Assembly: GCF_004342845.1 (NCBI RefSeq)
Contig: NZ_SLXB01000020.1
Coordinates: forward strand, 19,270-83,269
Source of the DNA: Prevotella heparinolytica
GTDB lineage: Bacteria > Bacteroidota > Bacteroidia > Bacteroidales > Bacteroidaceae
Reading direction: 5' to 3'
DNA length: 64,000 nt
Positions 9,232 to 18,412 of this stretch are shown here, in pieces. Each line of letters begins with the position of its first letter. Within the stretch, counting starts at the first letter, position 1. The position numbers and the translations under genes were made by a program. The notes under the pieces were generated by a model. The model was not told where the DNA came from. It searched no databases and saw only the letters and a program-made list of their open reading frames with translations.

Positions 9232-9386
9232 CGCCTCCTCTTCTTCCGCTCCTCTTTTGGAGTTGTTCCGGAAAAACTTATCCCGAACCGGCTTATTAAT
9301 TCATGTCGCACCGTATGACAGTAGTTTTATTCTTTAACAGGATTGAATTATTACACCTAATCTTGTTTCTTTTTAAAGTAAAAGTG

Positions 9387-9394
9387 TATATTTG
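9387..9394 (+). promoter_or_regulatory. Bacteroides -7 box (TATATTTG)
   Basis: TATATTTG, 44-51 nt before the ECF sigma ATG at 9438, fits TAnnTTTG. It suggests housekeeping transcription of the regulator. Confidence 0.6.
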
Positions 9395-9437
9395 TAGCAT
9401 CTTTTCCTTATGTTTTAATACTATTATTAATTGAACG

Positions 9438-9998
9438 ATGGCCTTTAATCTGAGTGATTTCAATCAATTCTTCAGGGAATATCAACAACGCTTTGTCCAC
9501 TTTGTCGTTACTTATGTGCACGATGAAGCTGTTGCCGAAGACATTGTCATCGAATCCATGATGTATTATTGGGAAAACAAGGGACGCCTTGCTGCCGACA
9601 CTAATATTCCGGCCTATGTGCTGACTGCCATTAAACATAAGTGCATCGATCACCTGCGTCGCCGGCGGCTTCACCAAGAGATTTCGGACGAGTTATCCCG
9701 CCTGTATGCCTGGGACCTGTCTAACCGCATCCTGTCATTGGAAGATCTGGAACCCGATGAGATTTTCACCCATGAGATACAGGAAATAGTGGACAAGGCA
9801 CTGTCTGCCCTGTCCGAACAGACACGGCGTATCTTCGTCATGAGCCGTTATAAAAACAAATCTCATAAAGAAATAGCCGAATCACTGGGAATAACCACCA
9901 AAGGAGTGGAATTTCACATATCGAAAGCCACCAAGGTGTTGCGTCTTGCCTTGAAGGACTATCTGCCCGCCGCGCTGCTTTTTTTCTATCTTCATTAA
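9438..9998 (+). CDS. ECF RNA polymerase sigma factor of a polysaccharide locus
   Basis: A 186-residue ECF sigma-70 factor. Sigma region 2 is at about 10-75 (FFREYQQRFVHFVVTYVHD, DIVIESMMYYWENKG, AIKHKCIDHLRRR) and region 4 at about 125-175 (ALSALSEQTRRIFVMSRYKNKSHKEIAESLG with the helix-turn-helix KEIAESLGITTKGVEFHISKA). It is followed by a FecR-type anti-sigma factor and a SusC with an STN signalling domain. It is therefore probably the sigma factor released when the receptor binds its glycan, and it would activate the susC-susD-GH30 genes. Assignment to the Bacteroides-expanded ECF group is inferred from length and neighbours. Confidence 0.93.
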   Translation: MAFNLSDFNQFFREYQQRFVHFVVTYVHDEAVAEDIVIESMMYYWENKGRLAADTNIPAYVLTAIKHKCIDHLRRRRLHQEISDELSRLYAWDLSNRILSLEDLEPDEIFTHEIQEIVDKALSALSEQTRRIFVMSRYKNKSHKEIAESLGITTKGVEFHISKATKVLRLALKDYLPAALLFFYLH

Positions 9999-10074
9999 AA
10001 AAAAACGGTTTTTCCGCTAGGGGAGTTTCTTTTCTATCCGCTATTACCATAGATACGCAAAATAAGAAGTATTT

Positions 10075-11022
10075 ATGGATAAGGATATATTATATCGTTT
10101 TTTCGAAGGCTATGCCTCTGTGGAAGAAATGAAGCAGGTGGAGGAATGGGCCGAGGCTTCCGATGAGAACCGCAAGCAGTTCTTGCGTGAACGCAAGTTG
10201 TTTAACGCCATGATTCTGGCAGGCAGGCCGCAACGGGACGATGTGTGGAAAACGAAGAATAAGAGGCTGCACCGCTTTATCGGCGAATTTCTGAAAATAG
10301 CCTCTGTGATTGCGATAACGGTGAGTGTGACGGCTGCCTTGTTTTCAATAGGAAAAGATAGCGATGAAGTAAATATGAACATGCAGACCATCACCGTACC
10401 GGCCGGCCAGCGTGTGAACCTGGATTTGCCCGACGGTTCCAACGTATGGCTGAATGCCGGTACCCGCATGCAGTATCCCACCGCCTTTATGAAAGGAAAA
10501 CGTGAAGTGGTGCTGGACGGAGAGGCTTACTTTGAAGTAACGCGCCATGAGAAAAGTCCGTTTGTGGTGCATACCTCTGTGATGGATGTGGAAGTGCTGG
10601 GCACAAAATTCAATGTGGAGGCTTATTCAAAACGCAAGGTGTTCGAGACTTCTCTGATGGAGGGGAAGGTGAGGGTGAAGTCTCCTTTGAACGAGAAAGC
10701 CTCCATCGTCCTTTCACCTCATTATAAGACGACGTTGAAGGATGGCAAGCTGGTTGTGAGCCGGATAGAAGACTATAATGTGTATCGATGGAAGGAAGGA
10801 TTATATTGCTTCAAGAATAAGTCTTTTGCCGAAATTATGAGAGATTTGGAACGGTATTATGACTTGAGGATACAGATGGACAACTCCGCTGTTTCCGGAG
10901 TGATGCTGACAGGCAAGTTCCGCATATCCGACGGTCCGGACTATGCGTTGCGTGTGCTGCAAAATGATGTGTCTTTCAGCTATCGAAGAGGTAAAGAAAA
11001 TGATATCATTTATATAAAGTAA
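10075..11022 (+). CDS. FecR-family anti-sigma factor
   Basis: A 315-residue single-pass inner-membrane protein. The cytoplasmic N-terminus (about 1-80) has the helical sequence ILYRFFEGYASVEEMKQVEEWAEAS that binds the ECF factor. One transmembrane helix follows at about 84-103 (IASVIAITVSVTAALFSIG). The periplasmic part begins with the FecR domain (ITVPAGQRVNLDLPDGSNVWLNAGT) and ends with a DUF4974-type domain (CFKNKSFAEIMRDLERYYDL). By family knowledge it holds the sigma factor inactive until the STN domain of the partner SusC touches its periplasmic domain. It is 76 nt downstream of the sigma gene and almost certainly co-transcribed with it. Confidence 0.93.
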   Translation: MDKDILYRFFEGYASVEEMKQVEEWAEASDENRKQFLRERKLFNAMILAGRPQRDDVWKTKNKRLHRFIGEFLKIASVIAITVSVTAALFSIGKDSDEVNMNMQTITVPAGQRVNLDLPDGSNVWLNAGTRMQYPTAFMKGKREVVLDGEAYFEVTRHEKSPFVVHTSVMDVEVLGTKFNVEAYSKRKVFETSLMEGKVRVKSPLNEKASIVLSPHYKTTLKDGKLVVSRIEDYNVYRWKEGLYCFKNKSFAEIMRDLERYYDLRIQMDNSAVSGVMLTGKFRISDGPDYALRVLQNDVSFSYRRGKENDIIYIK

Positions 11023-11084
11023 AGAATCTATTAACTACCTAAAACCGGAGAATAGCCTATGGAACAATACTGTTGAAAAACAAA

Positions 11085-11115
11085 GGCCGGCGGATGTTTG
11101 CCCCATCCGTCGGCC
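11085..11115 (+). terminator. Hairpin between fecR and susC
   Basis: A 12-bp GC-rich stem GGCCGGCGGATG/CATCCGTCGGCC (one G.U pair) around a 7-nt loop, followed after some 14 nt by a T run. It probably separates the regulator transcript from susC, as a full or partial terminator. Confidence 0.65.
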
Positions 11116-11167
11116 GGGACTAATACAATTTTTTAATCAATCGTATCAATAACTCATTTGCAAAGAT

Positions 11168-14100
11168 ATGAAAAATACTCTTTTGCCGGATTTTTATTGC
11201 CTTGAAAATCCGAAATCAAAACATTTATTTAGAATCATGCGAATATCGATATTCTTATTGTTCTTTTGTCTGTTCAGCCTGACGGCCGGGAACAGTCGTT
11301 CACAAAACGCAAGGGTGACCATAAACAGTAGTAATACCCGTTTGGAATCCATTTTGAATGAGATAGAGACTCAAACGGATTATCTTTTCATATACAAGGA
11401 AGACGTAAACGTGAAGACACGTAAAAGCATACAGGTGAACGGCAAGCCTGTGTCGGAGGTGTTGCCGCTGTTGCTGGCCGGCTCTTCCATCGGCTACAAA
11501 ATGGAGGGGAATCATATAATCCTTACTCGTAACGCTGCGTTAGCGGCACAACAGCAGAGAGTGACGGGAGTGGTGACCGATGCCTCGGGCGAACCGCTGA
11601 TAGGTGTCACTGTGAGGTTGAAAGGGGGCACGCAAGGTGCGGTGACGGATATGGACGGAAGATTCTCGCTACCTGCCGGGGTGGGAGACGTGATTGTGGT
11701 GAGCTATATAGGATATGTCTCGCAGGAGATAAGACTGAAAGATATGAAATTGCTTCGCGTCACGATGAGGGAAGATGTGGAACTGCTGGATGAAGTGGTG
11801 GTGATAGGTTACGGTTCCGTTTCGAAGAAGGAACTGACCAGTGCCGTCTCTCACGTATCGGCTAAGGATATGTTACAGATTGCTAACGGTAACCCTGCCA
11901 TGAAAATTCAAGGAAAGGTTGCAGGTGTGAATATCGATAATACGGCTTCGGCGGATCCTAATAGCAGAGCGAACATACAAATTCGCGGGGTGTCTTCACG
12001 TACTGCCGGTTTAGGCCCTCTAATTGTCATTGACGGTATCCCCGGCGGAAGTCTTGACAATGTGAATGAAAACGATATTGAGTCCATCGATGTGTTGAAA
12101 GACGGTGCGGCTTCGGCCATCTATGGAACTCGCGGATCTAACGGTGTAATTGTCATTACCACAAAGAAAGGCTCTGTCGATGGCAATATCCATACGTTCT
12201 ATTCGGGATTTGTGAATGTTGCAACTCCGATTACAGAGCTGGAAGTCCTGGATGTGGATGAGTTTAGAAAATATAGTCGCGGAAATGACTATGGAGCCGA
12301 TACCAATTGGTTTGACGAAATTACAAAAGTGGGTATATCTCATAGTCATACTTTACAGGTGACCGGGGGGAACTCGAAGAATAATTATAAAGGTACGGTG
12401 GATGTAAAAAACTCTGAAGGAATCGATTTACGGTCTTCTAAAAAAGAAATAGGCGCACGTCTCAGTTTGAACCATACCGCTAAGTCTGAACTATATAATA
12501 TAGTATTGAATGTGGCTCCGCGAACAATAGATTATGACCATGCGGATTATAGCGTTTTCTGGACTGCTTTGACTGTAAATCCCACTATTCCCGTGATGGA
12601 TCCCAAAGAACCCAATAAGTATTATAAACTGACGGGGTGGGATACTTACAATCCTGTAGAGACGCTGAAATTGGAAGATCATGGCGGTAAGAGCAAGATC
12701 TTAAACTGGGACGGGACCTTTAAATTGAATTTATTCCCTTTGTTGTGTCGGAATAAATCTCATTATCTCAGCACACAGATAACTTTGGCCCAGCAAATTA
12801 TGGATTATGATAAATTCTTTTTCCGTCCTTCGACTTCTACTCGTGCGGAGCAGAAAGGTTTTAAAGGAGAAGCCAGCAAAAGTTATGATAAACACGAACA
12901 GGAGTCTTTAGAGTGGTTGGTGAACTATATGTTCGATAAAAACAACCATCACCTGAAGTTGATGGGAGGATATTCTTATCAATATTTCGTAAACTCCGGT
13001 TTTAATGCGGAAAACAAGAATTTCGCTTCGGATCTGTTGTCATATAACAACCTTGGCGCAGGCTCTTATAATAGTGCGGCAATCGGGCGTTTGGGCATGG
13101 GGTCGTATAAGAATGATTCAAAACTGATAGCATTCTTCGGGCGTATCAGTTATAATTGGTCCGATAAATATTTCGCTACTTTTTCATTGCGCCGTGAAGG
13201 TTCTTCTAAATTCGGTATAAATAATAAGTGGGGATCTTTTCCGGCTGCATCGGCGGGGTGGAGAATTAGTGAGGAAAAATTTATGAAGAATCTTAAATGG
13301 ATTGATGAATTGAAAATCAGGGGAGATTATGGCGTGACGGGTAATCAGGATTTCGACAGTTACCAGTCTTTGGCTACAATGGGAAGTTATGATTTGAATT
13401 TTTATAAAGGACGATATATCCGAGGATGGTCGTTTAATTCTAATCCTAATCCTGACATAAAATGGGAGAAAGGTAAAAATTGGAACGTAGGCGTTGATTT
13501 TGTCTTTTTTAATCATCGTTTGACGGGAAGCATGAATTATTATTCGAGAAGGCAATCCGACTTGTTGGGCAGCTATAATGTATCTCTTCCTCCCAATGGC
13601 TCTCCCACCACTTTTGTGAATGTAGGTACGATGAAGAATTCCGGTTGGGAGATTGATTTAAATTGGCATGCGGTCAAGACCGGGAAATTTGATTATACAG
13701 TCGGATTTGTCGGAGCTACATCCAATAATCGTTTTGTCTCTTTTTCCAATCAGATGCATAAAGGACAGTCTTTTTATTGGATGAGTTCATTTCCCACTTA
13801 TCCGGGCGACCCGGGACCGGTGCAGCGTATCGAGGAAGGAGAACGTATCGGTAATTTCTACACGTTTGAATATGCAGGCGTCAATGATGAAGGTCAATGG
13901 TTGATTCGTTCCAAAACCGGCGATGTCATTCCTATCGATAAAGGTACCGATGAGGATAAGCATGTGGCAGGAAACGGATTACCCAAATTTACGATGTCGA
14001 TGACTCATGCTTTCAAATATAAGAACTTTGATATGAGTTTGTTCTTTCGTGGTAATTTCGGTTTTCAGATTTATGATACCCATAATCTGTATTATGGTCT

Positions 14101-14443
14101 GCAATCGGCGGCACCTAACACAAATGTTTTAAAATCGGCATATAAAGAAAATATAGCCGTTACTACAGGAAAAAATGTGCATAGTGATTATTTTGTGCAT
14201 AATGGTAACTTTTTAAAGTTGGATGTAGCCACATTAGGATATAATTATAACGTAAATTCGAAGTGGGTGGAAAAAGTACGTATTTATTTCACGGCGCGTA
14301 ATTTATTCACCATTAGCGGATATAAAGGATTGGACATGGATGCATTTGCCGTAAACGGAATGGAGCCGGGAGTGTCTGCCAACAAAATAAGTTACTATCC
14401 TTCTTCGCGGCAATTTTTATTGGGTGTTCAAATCGACTTTTAA
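11168..14443 (+). CDS. SusC-type TonB-dependent receptor with STN signalling domain
   Basis: A 1,091-residue outer-membrane glycan importer. After an N-terminal hydrophobic segment (about 25-42) come an STN secretin/TonB short domain (about 49-115, ARVTINSSNTRLESILNEIE), a carboxypeptidase-regulatory-like beta domain (about 132-200, VTGVVTDASGEPLIGVTV), a plug starting at LDEVVVIGYGS with IQIRGVSS and VLKDGAASAIYGTRG..GVIVITTKKG, then the 22-strand barrel ending in FLLGVQIDF. The STN domain marks it as a transducing receptor signalling to the FecR anti-sigma factor encoded just upstream. Energy comes from TonB-ExbBD, not encoded here. The glycan is unknown; the GH30 partner suggests a beta-linked glucan or related glycan. 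Confidence 0.95.
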   Translation: MKNTLLPDFYCLENPKSKHLFRIMRISIFLLFFCLFSLTAGNSRSQNARVTINSSNTRLESILNEIETQTDYLFIYKEDVNVKTRKSIQVNGKPVSEVLPLLLAGSSIGYKMEGNHIILTRNAALAAQQQRVTGVVTDASGEPLIGVTVRLKGGTQGAVTDMDGRFSLPAGVGDVIVVSYIGYVSQEIRLKDMKLLRVTMREDVELLDEVVVIGYGSVSKKELTSAVSHVSAKDMLQIANGNPAMKIQGKVAGVNIDNTASADPNSRANIQIRGVSSRTAGLGPLIVIDGIPGGSLDNVNENDIESIDVLKDGAASAIYGTRGSNGVIVITTKKGSVDGNIHTFYSGFVNVATPITELEVLDVDEFRKYSRGNDYGADTNWFDEITKVGISHSHTLQVTGGNSKNNYKGTVDVKNSEGIDLRSSKKEIGARLSLNHTAKSELYNIVLNVAPRTIDYDHADYSVFWTALTVNPTIPVMDPKEPNKYYKLTGWDTYNPVETLKLEDHGGKSKILNWDGTFKLNLFPLLCRNKSHYLSTQITLAQQIMDYDKFFFRPSTSTRAEQKGFKGEASKSYDKHEQESLEWLVNYMFDKNNHHLKLMGGYSYQYFVNSGFNAENKNFASDLLSYNNLGAGSYNSAAIGRLGMGSYKNDSKLIAFFGRISYNWSDKYFATFSLRREGSSKFGINNKWGSFPAASAGWRISEEKFMKNLKWIDELKIRGDYGVTGNQDFDSYQSLATMGSYDLNFYKGRYIRGWSFNSNPNPDIKWEKGKNWNVGVDFVFFNHRLTGSMNYYSRRQSDLLGSYNVSLPPNGSPTTFVNVGTMKNSGWEIDLNWHAVKTGKFDYTVGFVGATSNNRFVSFSNQMHKGQSFYWMSSFPTYPGDPGPVQRIEEGERIGNFYTFEYAGVNDEGQWLIRSKTGDVIPIDKGTDEDKHVAGNGLPKFTMSMTHAFKYKNFDMSLFFRGNFGFQIYDTHNLYYGLQSAAPNTNVLKSAYKENIAVTTGKNVHSDYFVHNGNFLKLDVATLGYNYNVNSKWVEKVRIYFTARNLFTISGYKGLDMDAFAVNGMEPGVSANKISYYPSSRQFLLGVQIDF

Positions 14444-14454
14444 TTTATTGCATT

Positions 14455-16200
14455 ATGAAAAGAAAAAGTTTAAAACAAATATTGGTTTGCTTAGGCATTT
14501 TTGTGATAACCGGTTGTACCGATTTGTCCGAAACCACTTATAGCATTATCCCTCAAGATGAATTTTATCGAACGCGGGAGAATGTGCTTCAAAGTTTTGT
14601 CCGGCCTTTCGGACATGCGTATTGGCTGTGCTCCAGAAGTTCTTACTTGTTCGGCGAACTTTCTGCAGATCAATATATGATAGTACAGAGAGAAGAACAT
14701 TGGTATGATGGAGGGGCTTATTTCCGCCTTCATTATCATACTTGGACCATTGACGACTGGTTTGTTAATAATATGTGGAAAGATACTTATCGGGGCATCA
14801 TTCAGTGTAATTCGGTGATAGCTGATTTCTTGAAATTGAATCCTGCTCGTTTAGGGTATTCAGAACAAGAATTCAATGATTTTATATCACAACAAAGGGT
14901 GTTGCGGGCATGGATGTATATGACGCTTTTTGATTTAATGCATAATATTCCGCTTGTAACACAATATCCAAGTCAAGAGTTGCCTTTTCAATCTACTCCT
15001 GAAGAAACTTTTGCTTTCCTTGAAAAAGAACTTTTGGAAGCTCTTCCGACTTTGAGCGTCAAATCGGAAAGTGGAGGAAATGGACCGGATCAAGGATTAT
15101 GGAATCAGGCCGGAGCGGCAGCATTGTTAGCCCGGCTCTATATGAATGCCTGCTGGTGGATCGATGAAGATAAAAGCGCTGAATGTGAGAAAATTTGTGA
15201 AGATATCATCAATGGCAAATATGGTTACTATAAAATAGCTGACAGATGGGATGCTCCTTTTGATTGGGATAATGATAAATGCGATGAGGTGATTTATGCA
15301 TTTGCCAGCTCTTATGGAGGAGCCCATTGGGCATATACGGGAAATATGCATTGGTATGTGGCTCCTTTCATGTCAGCACTGTATTTTGGTTTTACAGACT
15401 GGGGGAGATGTAATCCTAAGTATGCATTGCAACCGGGACTGGATTTGAAAGGAAAGGAATATACGTTTGATAATGGGAAACCTGTACGTAAATTTATGAA
15501 CTATCCGGATGATGTGCGTTTGAAAAAATATCGAAATTTGGAAAACGGAAAACGAGAAGGATTATTTTTGTATGGAACGTTGGATTATTCTACTGCGGAT
15601 GGAAAAACAAAATATGTGCGTTCGGATAATGATGCTTATCAGTTGTATATTCGAGACCAAGTAGGCATCTTTCAGGATACGGATACACTAAGTGTCTCAC
15701 CTGCGCCTTCCAGCGGTAAAGAGACTCCTGAATCGGCTATGCCTTATGGTGACCAAAATTCGGGATGGTGTTTGATTAAGTATCCTATTTACAGGTCGGA
15801 TGATCCTGCAAAAATAGAATCTGATTACACCGTGATTCGTCTGGCAGAAATTTATTATTACTTGGCGGAAATAAAATTTAATAAAGGAGATCGCGCTTCT
15901 GCCGCAAAATTGCTTAATACCGTAAGAAAGAGGTATTATCCGGAAGGGTCTCCCAGTTTATATAACGAAGATGGTAGCCAAATTACCAAACAAGAGTTAT
16001 TGGATGAATGGGGACGAGAATTTATTGGTGAAGGACAACGAAGGCGTGTCTTATGCCGATTCGGAGTTTATAATTCCGGGACTTGGTGGGATAAAAAACC
16101 GGATGCGGATAAACACACCATGTGGATTCCTCTTTCACGTACTGTTCTTCAAACGAACCCTAACCTGAAGCAGAATCCCGGCTATCCTACTATTAATTAA
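14455..16200 (+). CDS. SusD/RagB-type glycan-binding lipoprotein
   Basis: A 581-residue surface lipoprotein paired with the SusC 11 nt upstream. The lipobox is VITGC (Cys21). The SusD-like N-terminal region has PQDEFYRTRENVL, and the C-terminal RagB/SusD domain contains YTVIRLAEIYYYLAEIKFNKGD, AAKLLNTVRKRYY and ELLDEWGREFIGEGQRRRVLCRFG, a typical SusD ending. It forms the lid over the SusC barrel and binds the oligosaccharide before import. Aromatic residues in the middle (SSYGGAHWAYTGNMHWYV) are plausible ligand contacts. The coding sequence is clearly AT-rich compared with the housekeeping genes around it. Confidence 0.95.
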   Translation: MKRKSLKQILVCLGIFVITGCTDLSETTYSIIPQDEFYRTRENVLQSFVRPFGHAYWLCSRSSYLFGELSADQYMIVQREEHWYDGGAYFRLHYHTWTIDDWFVNNMWKDTYRGIIQCNSVIADFLKLNPARLGYSEQEFNDFISQQRVLRAWMYMTLFDLMHNIPLVTQYPSQELPFQSTPEETFAFLEKELLEALPTLSVKSESGGNGPDQGLWNQAGAAALLARLYMNACWWIDEDKSAECEKICEDIINGKYGYYKIADRWDAPFDWDNDKCDEVIYAFASSYGGAHWAYTGNMHWYVAPFMSALYFGFTDWGRCNPKYALQPGLDLKGKEYTFDNGKPVRKFMNYPDDVRLKKYRNLENGKREGLFLYGTLDYSTADGKTKYVRSDNDAYQLYIRDQVGIFQDTDTLSVSPAPSSGKETPESAMPYGDQNSGWCLIKYPIYRSDDPAKIESDYTVIRLAEIYYYLAEIKFNKGDRASAAKLLNTVRKRYYPEGSPSLYNEDGSQITKQELLDEWGREFIGEGQRRRVLCRFGVYNSGTWWDKKPDADKHTMWIPLSRTVLQTNPNLKQNPGYPTIN

Positions 16201-16233
16201 ATAAGAGATTATCCAATTTTAGTTGAATTTAAA

Positions 16234-17730
16234 ATGGAAAGAAGAAGTATGAAAAGATTCTTGAAAAAGATATTGCTGGTTAGCGGCTTGGCAATAAGTA
16301 TGTCTGATTTGTATGCTCAATCTTATACATGGTTTTGCAGTACGGAAAACGATGTATGGAAAGAGACGAAAATAAAGCTGCAATCGAAGAGTGAAACGAC
16401 TCCCGTTTTGAAGGTTCTCGGAACAGAAAGTATACAAATATTTAAAAAATGGGGGACATGTTTTAATGAATTGGGATGGGATGCCCTTAATCTGTTATCT
16501 CTTGAACAACAGAATGTCGTTTTAAATAAGCTGTTCTCACCCGATGGGGAATTGCATTTCACTATGGGACGTATACCGATGAATGCTAATGACTATGCTC
16601 GTGATTGGTATAGCTGTGATGAGGTCGATGGCGATTTTCAATTGAAATATTTTAATGTTGATCGTGATAAAAAAACGATTATACCTTTCATAAGAAGAGC
16701 GCTGCATTATAATCCGAATATGACTTTCTGGGCTTCTCCATGGTCACCTCCTTCTTGGATGAAAGTAAATCATTATTATTCGATTCTTAGTAACGATAAA
16801 GTGAATAAGATGTCTCCTTTATCTAATATTATTCTTCATGAAAACAATACAGAGAGGAATGATGCTTATTATCCGAGGAGACTTGCCGTAAATGACTACT
16901 TTATTCAAGATCCACGTTACTTGAAAACCTATGCAGATTATTTTTGTAAATTCATTTCTGCTTATCGAGATGAAAATGTTCCTGTGACAAGGGTGATGTT
17001 CCAAAATGAGCCATGGGCGTTTACCATATACCCCGGTTGTGCATGGACTCCGGAAGGCATCATTCGTTTTAATGTTGAATATTTAGCTCCGGAATTAAAA
17101 AAACAGCATCCCGATGTCTCTCTTTACCTGGGAACACTTAACACCAATCGTTTTGAAGTTGTTGATAAGATTCTCTCCGATCCTCGCATGCATGAAACGG
17201 TTGACGGTTTGGGATTTCAATGGTGGGGTGGACAGATTTTGCCCGGCATTCGTAAAAAATATCCTCAGTATAAATATATGCAAACAGAAAATGAATGCGG
17301 TTCGGGTACTTTTGACTGGAAAGCGGCGGAGCATACGTTTGATTTGATAAATCATTATTTGGGAAATGGTTGTGAAGAGTATACTTTTTGGAATGCGATA
17401 TTGTGTGATGAGGGTACAAGTGCATGGGGATGGAAACAAAATGCACTGATTCATGTCAATTCTAAAACCGGTGCTGTAACTTATACTCCGGAATATTATG
17501 CTGTGAGGCATTTTAGTGATAAAGTAGTTTCGGGCACAAAGGTGTTGCAGTACAAAGAAAAAGGTGATGATAAATTACCCGCCATGGTTTTTCTAACTTC
17601 AGATAATAAATATTTGGTAGTAGCGGGTAACTTTAATGATGAACCACGGGAATTGACAATACAATTAGGAGCTAAATTTTTAATTGTAACTTTAAAACCG
17701 CATTCGTTTAATTCCTTCTATATGAAATAA
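16234..17730 (+). CDS. GH30-family glycoside hydrolase
   Basis: A 498-residue exported (beta/alpha)8 glycosidase. The start MERRSMKRFLKKILL gives a signal peptide ending near LYAQ; MKRFLKK five codons later is an alternative start. The GH30 marks are GTCFNELGWDALN, RIPMNANDYARDWYS, FWASPWSPPSWMKVN, the acid/base in FQNEPWAF (Glu259) and the nucleophile in MQTENECG (Glu352). A C-terminal beta domain follows (about 420-498). GH30 enzymes include beta-1,6-glucanases and glucosylceramidases; the YARDWYSCDEVDGDF stretch resembles the glucan-acting subfamilies, so beta-1,6-glucan is a reasonable but unproven substrate. It ends the susC-susD operon, and a repeat element abuts its stop codon. Confidence 0.93.
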   Translation: MERRSMKRFLKKILLVSGLAISMSDLYAQSYTWFCSTENDVWKETKIKLQSKSETTPVLKVLGTESIQIFKKWGTCFNELGWDALNLLSLEQQNVVLNKLFSPDGELHFTMGRIPMNANDYARDWYSCDEVDGDFQLKYFNVDRDKKTIIPFIRRALHYNPNMTFWASPWSPPSWMKVNHYYSILSNDKVNKMSPLSNIILHENNTERNDAYYPRRLAVNDYFIQDPRYLKTYADYFCKFISAYRDENVPVTRVMFQNEPWAFTIYPGCAWTPEGIIRFNVEYLAPELKKQHPDVSLYLGTLNTNRFEVVDKILSDPRMHETVDGLGFQWWGGQILPGIRKKYPQYKYMQTENECGSGTFDWKAAEHTFDLINHYLGNGCEEYTFWNAILCDEGTSAWGWKQNALIHVNSKTGAVTYTPEYYAVRHFSDKVVSGTKVLQYKEKGDDKLPAMVFLTSDNKYLVVAGNFNDEPRELTIQLGAKFLIVTLKPHSFNSFYMK

Positions 17731-18058
17731 TTCGGGATAGGCAGTTCCTTCTTCTAAAGATGAGGGACTGCATCCTATCGGTCGGATATTTCCTGAATGC
17801 ACCGGTTTGCAGTGGTTAGGCAGAAGAGAGCCTTTTACGCCGAGCGCCCTCCCCCCTGTTTGACAGCTGCAAGCCTTTGTCATGACAGACGCAAATGTTC
17901 AAGCCGACAGACACAAGTTCCTGACGTGACAGACACAGGTGTTTGAGCCGTCAGACACTTGTGTCTGATAGGGTAGGGGTAAACGTCTGATAAACAATGG
18001 ACTTTAACTCTAAAATACAAGTCTCAGTGTGAGTTTATCGACCAGCTTCTTATCCCGA
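17731..18058. repeat. Non-coding ~330-bp repeat element, copy 1
   Basis: It starts directly after the GH30 stop codon with TTCGGGATA and ends with TATCCCGA, giving short terminal inverted repeats. It aligns along its whole length with 46487-46819 at roughly three-quarters identity by eye. In order it holds a shared word GAATGCACCGGTTT, a C-run (CCCTCCCCCCTG), then four 22-bp units at 17884, 17906, 17928 and 17950 built on GACAGACAC, most of them dyadic (for example TCAGACAC-TT-GTGTCTGA in unit four). No ORF is conserved between copies. It may be a MITE-like or structured-RNA element. Confidence 0.85.
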
Positions 18059-18089
18059 CTCAGGTAAGAATCTGTAGTTTGCTTATAGT

Positions 18090-18124
18090 GTGTCAGATTA
18101 ACTTGTCATGGTTAATTCTGACAC
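18090..18124. repeat. Strong inverted repeat
   Basis: GTGTCAGATTAAC and GTTAATTCTGACAC pair over 13 bp with one bulged A and an 8-nt loop. No T run follows, so it is not a clear terminator. It begins 32 bp beyond the end of repeat copy 1. Confidence 0.6.
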
Positions 18125-18130
18125 TCTCTA

Positions 18131-18337
18131 TTGTTAAAGGGCACGGCCAACCACGACATTCAGAATCTGGCGCAAAAAGATATTCTGCGAGAAGACATCC
18201 CGGAAGCCAAGCATCCTGCTTACTCTATCTGTTGCCGTGCAAAAGATTCCGGTATCGCAAACCTTTTTTCGGATATCTGCATTGTCGAAGAAAACAAAGA
18301 GTTCTCTGATTTCCCTTGTTTATACACCTCGAATTAA
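18131..18337 (+). pseudogene. Possible gene remnant in the gap before coaX
   Basis: A 68-codon frame beginning with TTG, containing DIQNLAQKDILREDIPEA and ending CLYTSN. Composition is protein-like but I recognise no family. It has no ATG, no ribosome site and no promoter, and it sits between an inverted repeat and the coaX promoter. It could be the leftover 3' end of a gene lost when the repeat element or a deletion came in, or a chance ORF. Confidence 0.2.
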
Positions 18338-18379
18338 AAAAACAGCCTCCAGAATGATGAGGGGTAGTGATATTGATTA

Positions 18380-18387
18380 TATCTTTG
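18380..18387 (+). promoter_or_regulatory. Bacteroides -7 box (TATCTTTG) for coaX operon
   Basis: TATCTTTG, 26-33 nt before the GTG start of coaX. No clear -33 element is visible. Confidence 0.65.
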
Positions 18388-18412
18388 TACACTGAAGATA
18401 AGGAGCTGTGCT

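Noticed and set aside
8970..9299. 109-codon plus-strand ORF with LRQP repeats
   Set aside because: The repeats come from the 21-bp DNA array read on the other strand; no promoter and no known domain.
17884..17971. CRISPR array
   Set aside because: The units are contiguous 22-bp repeats without spacers, and no cas genes are present.
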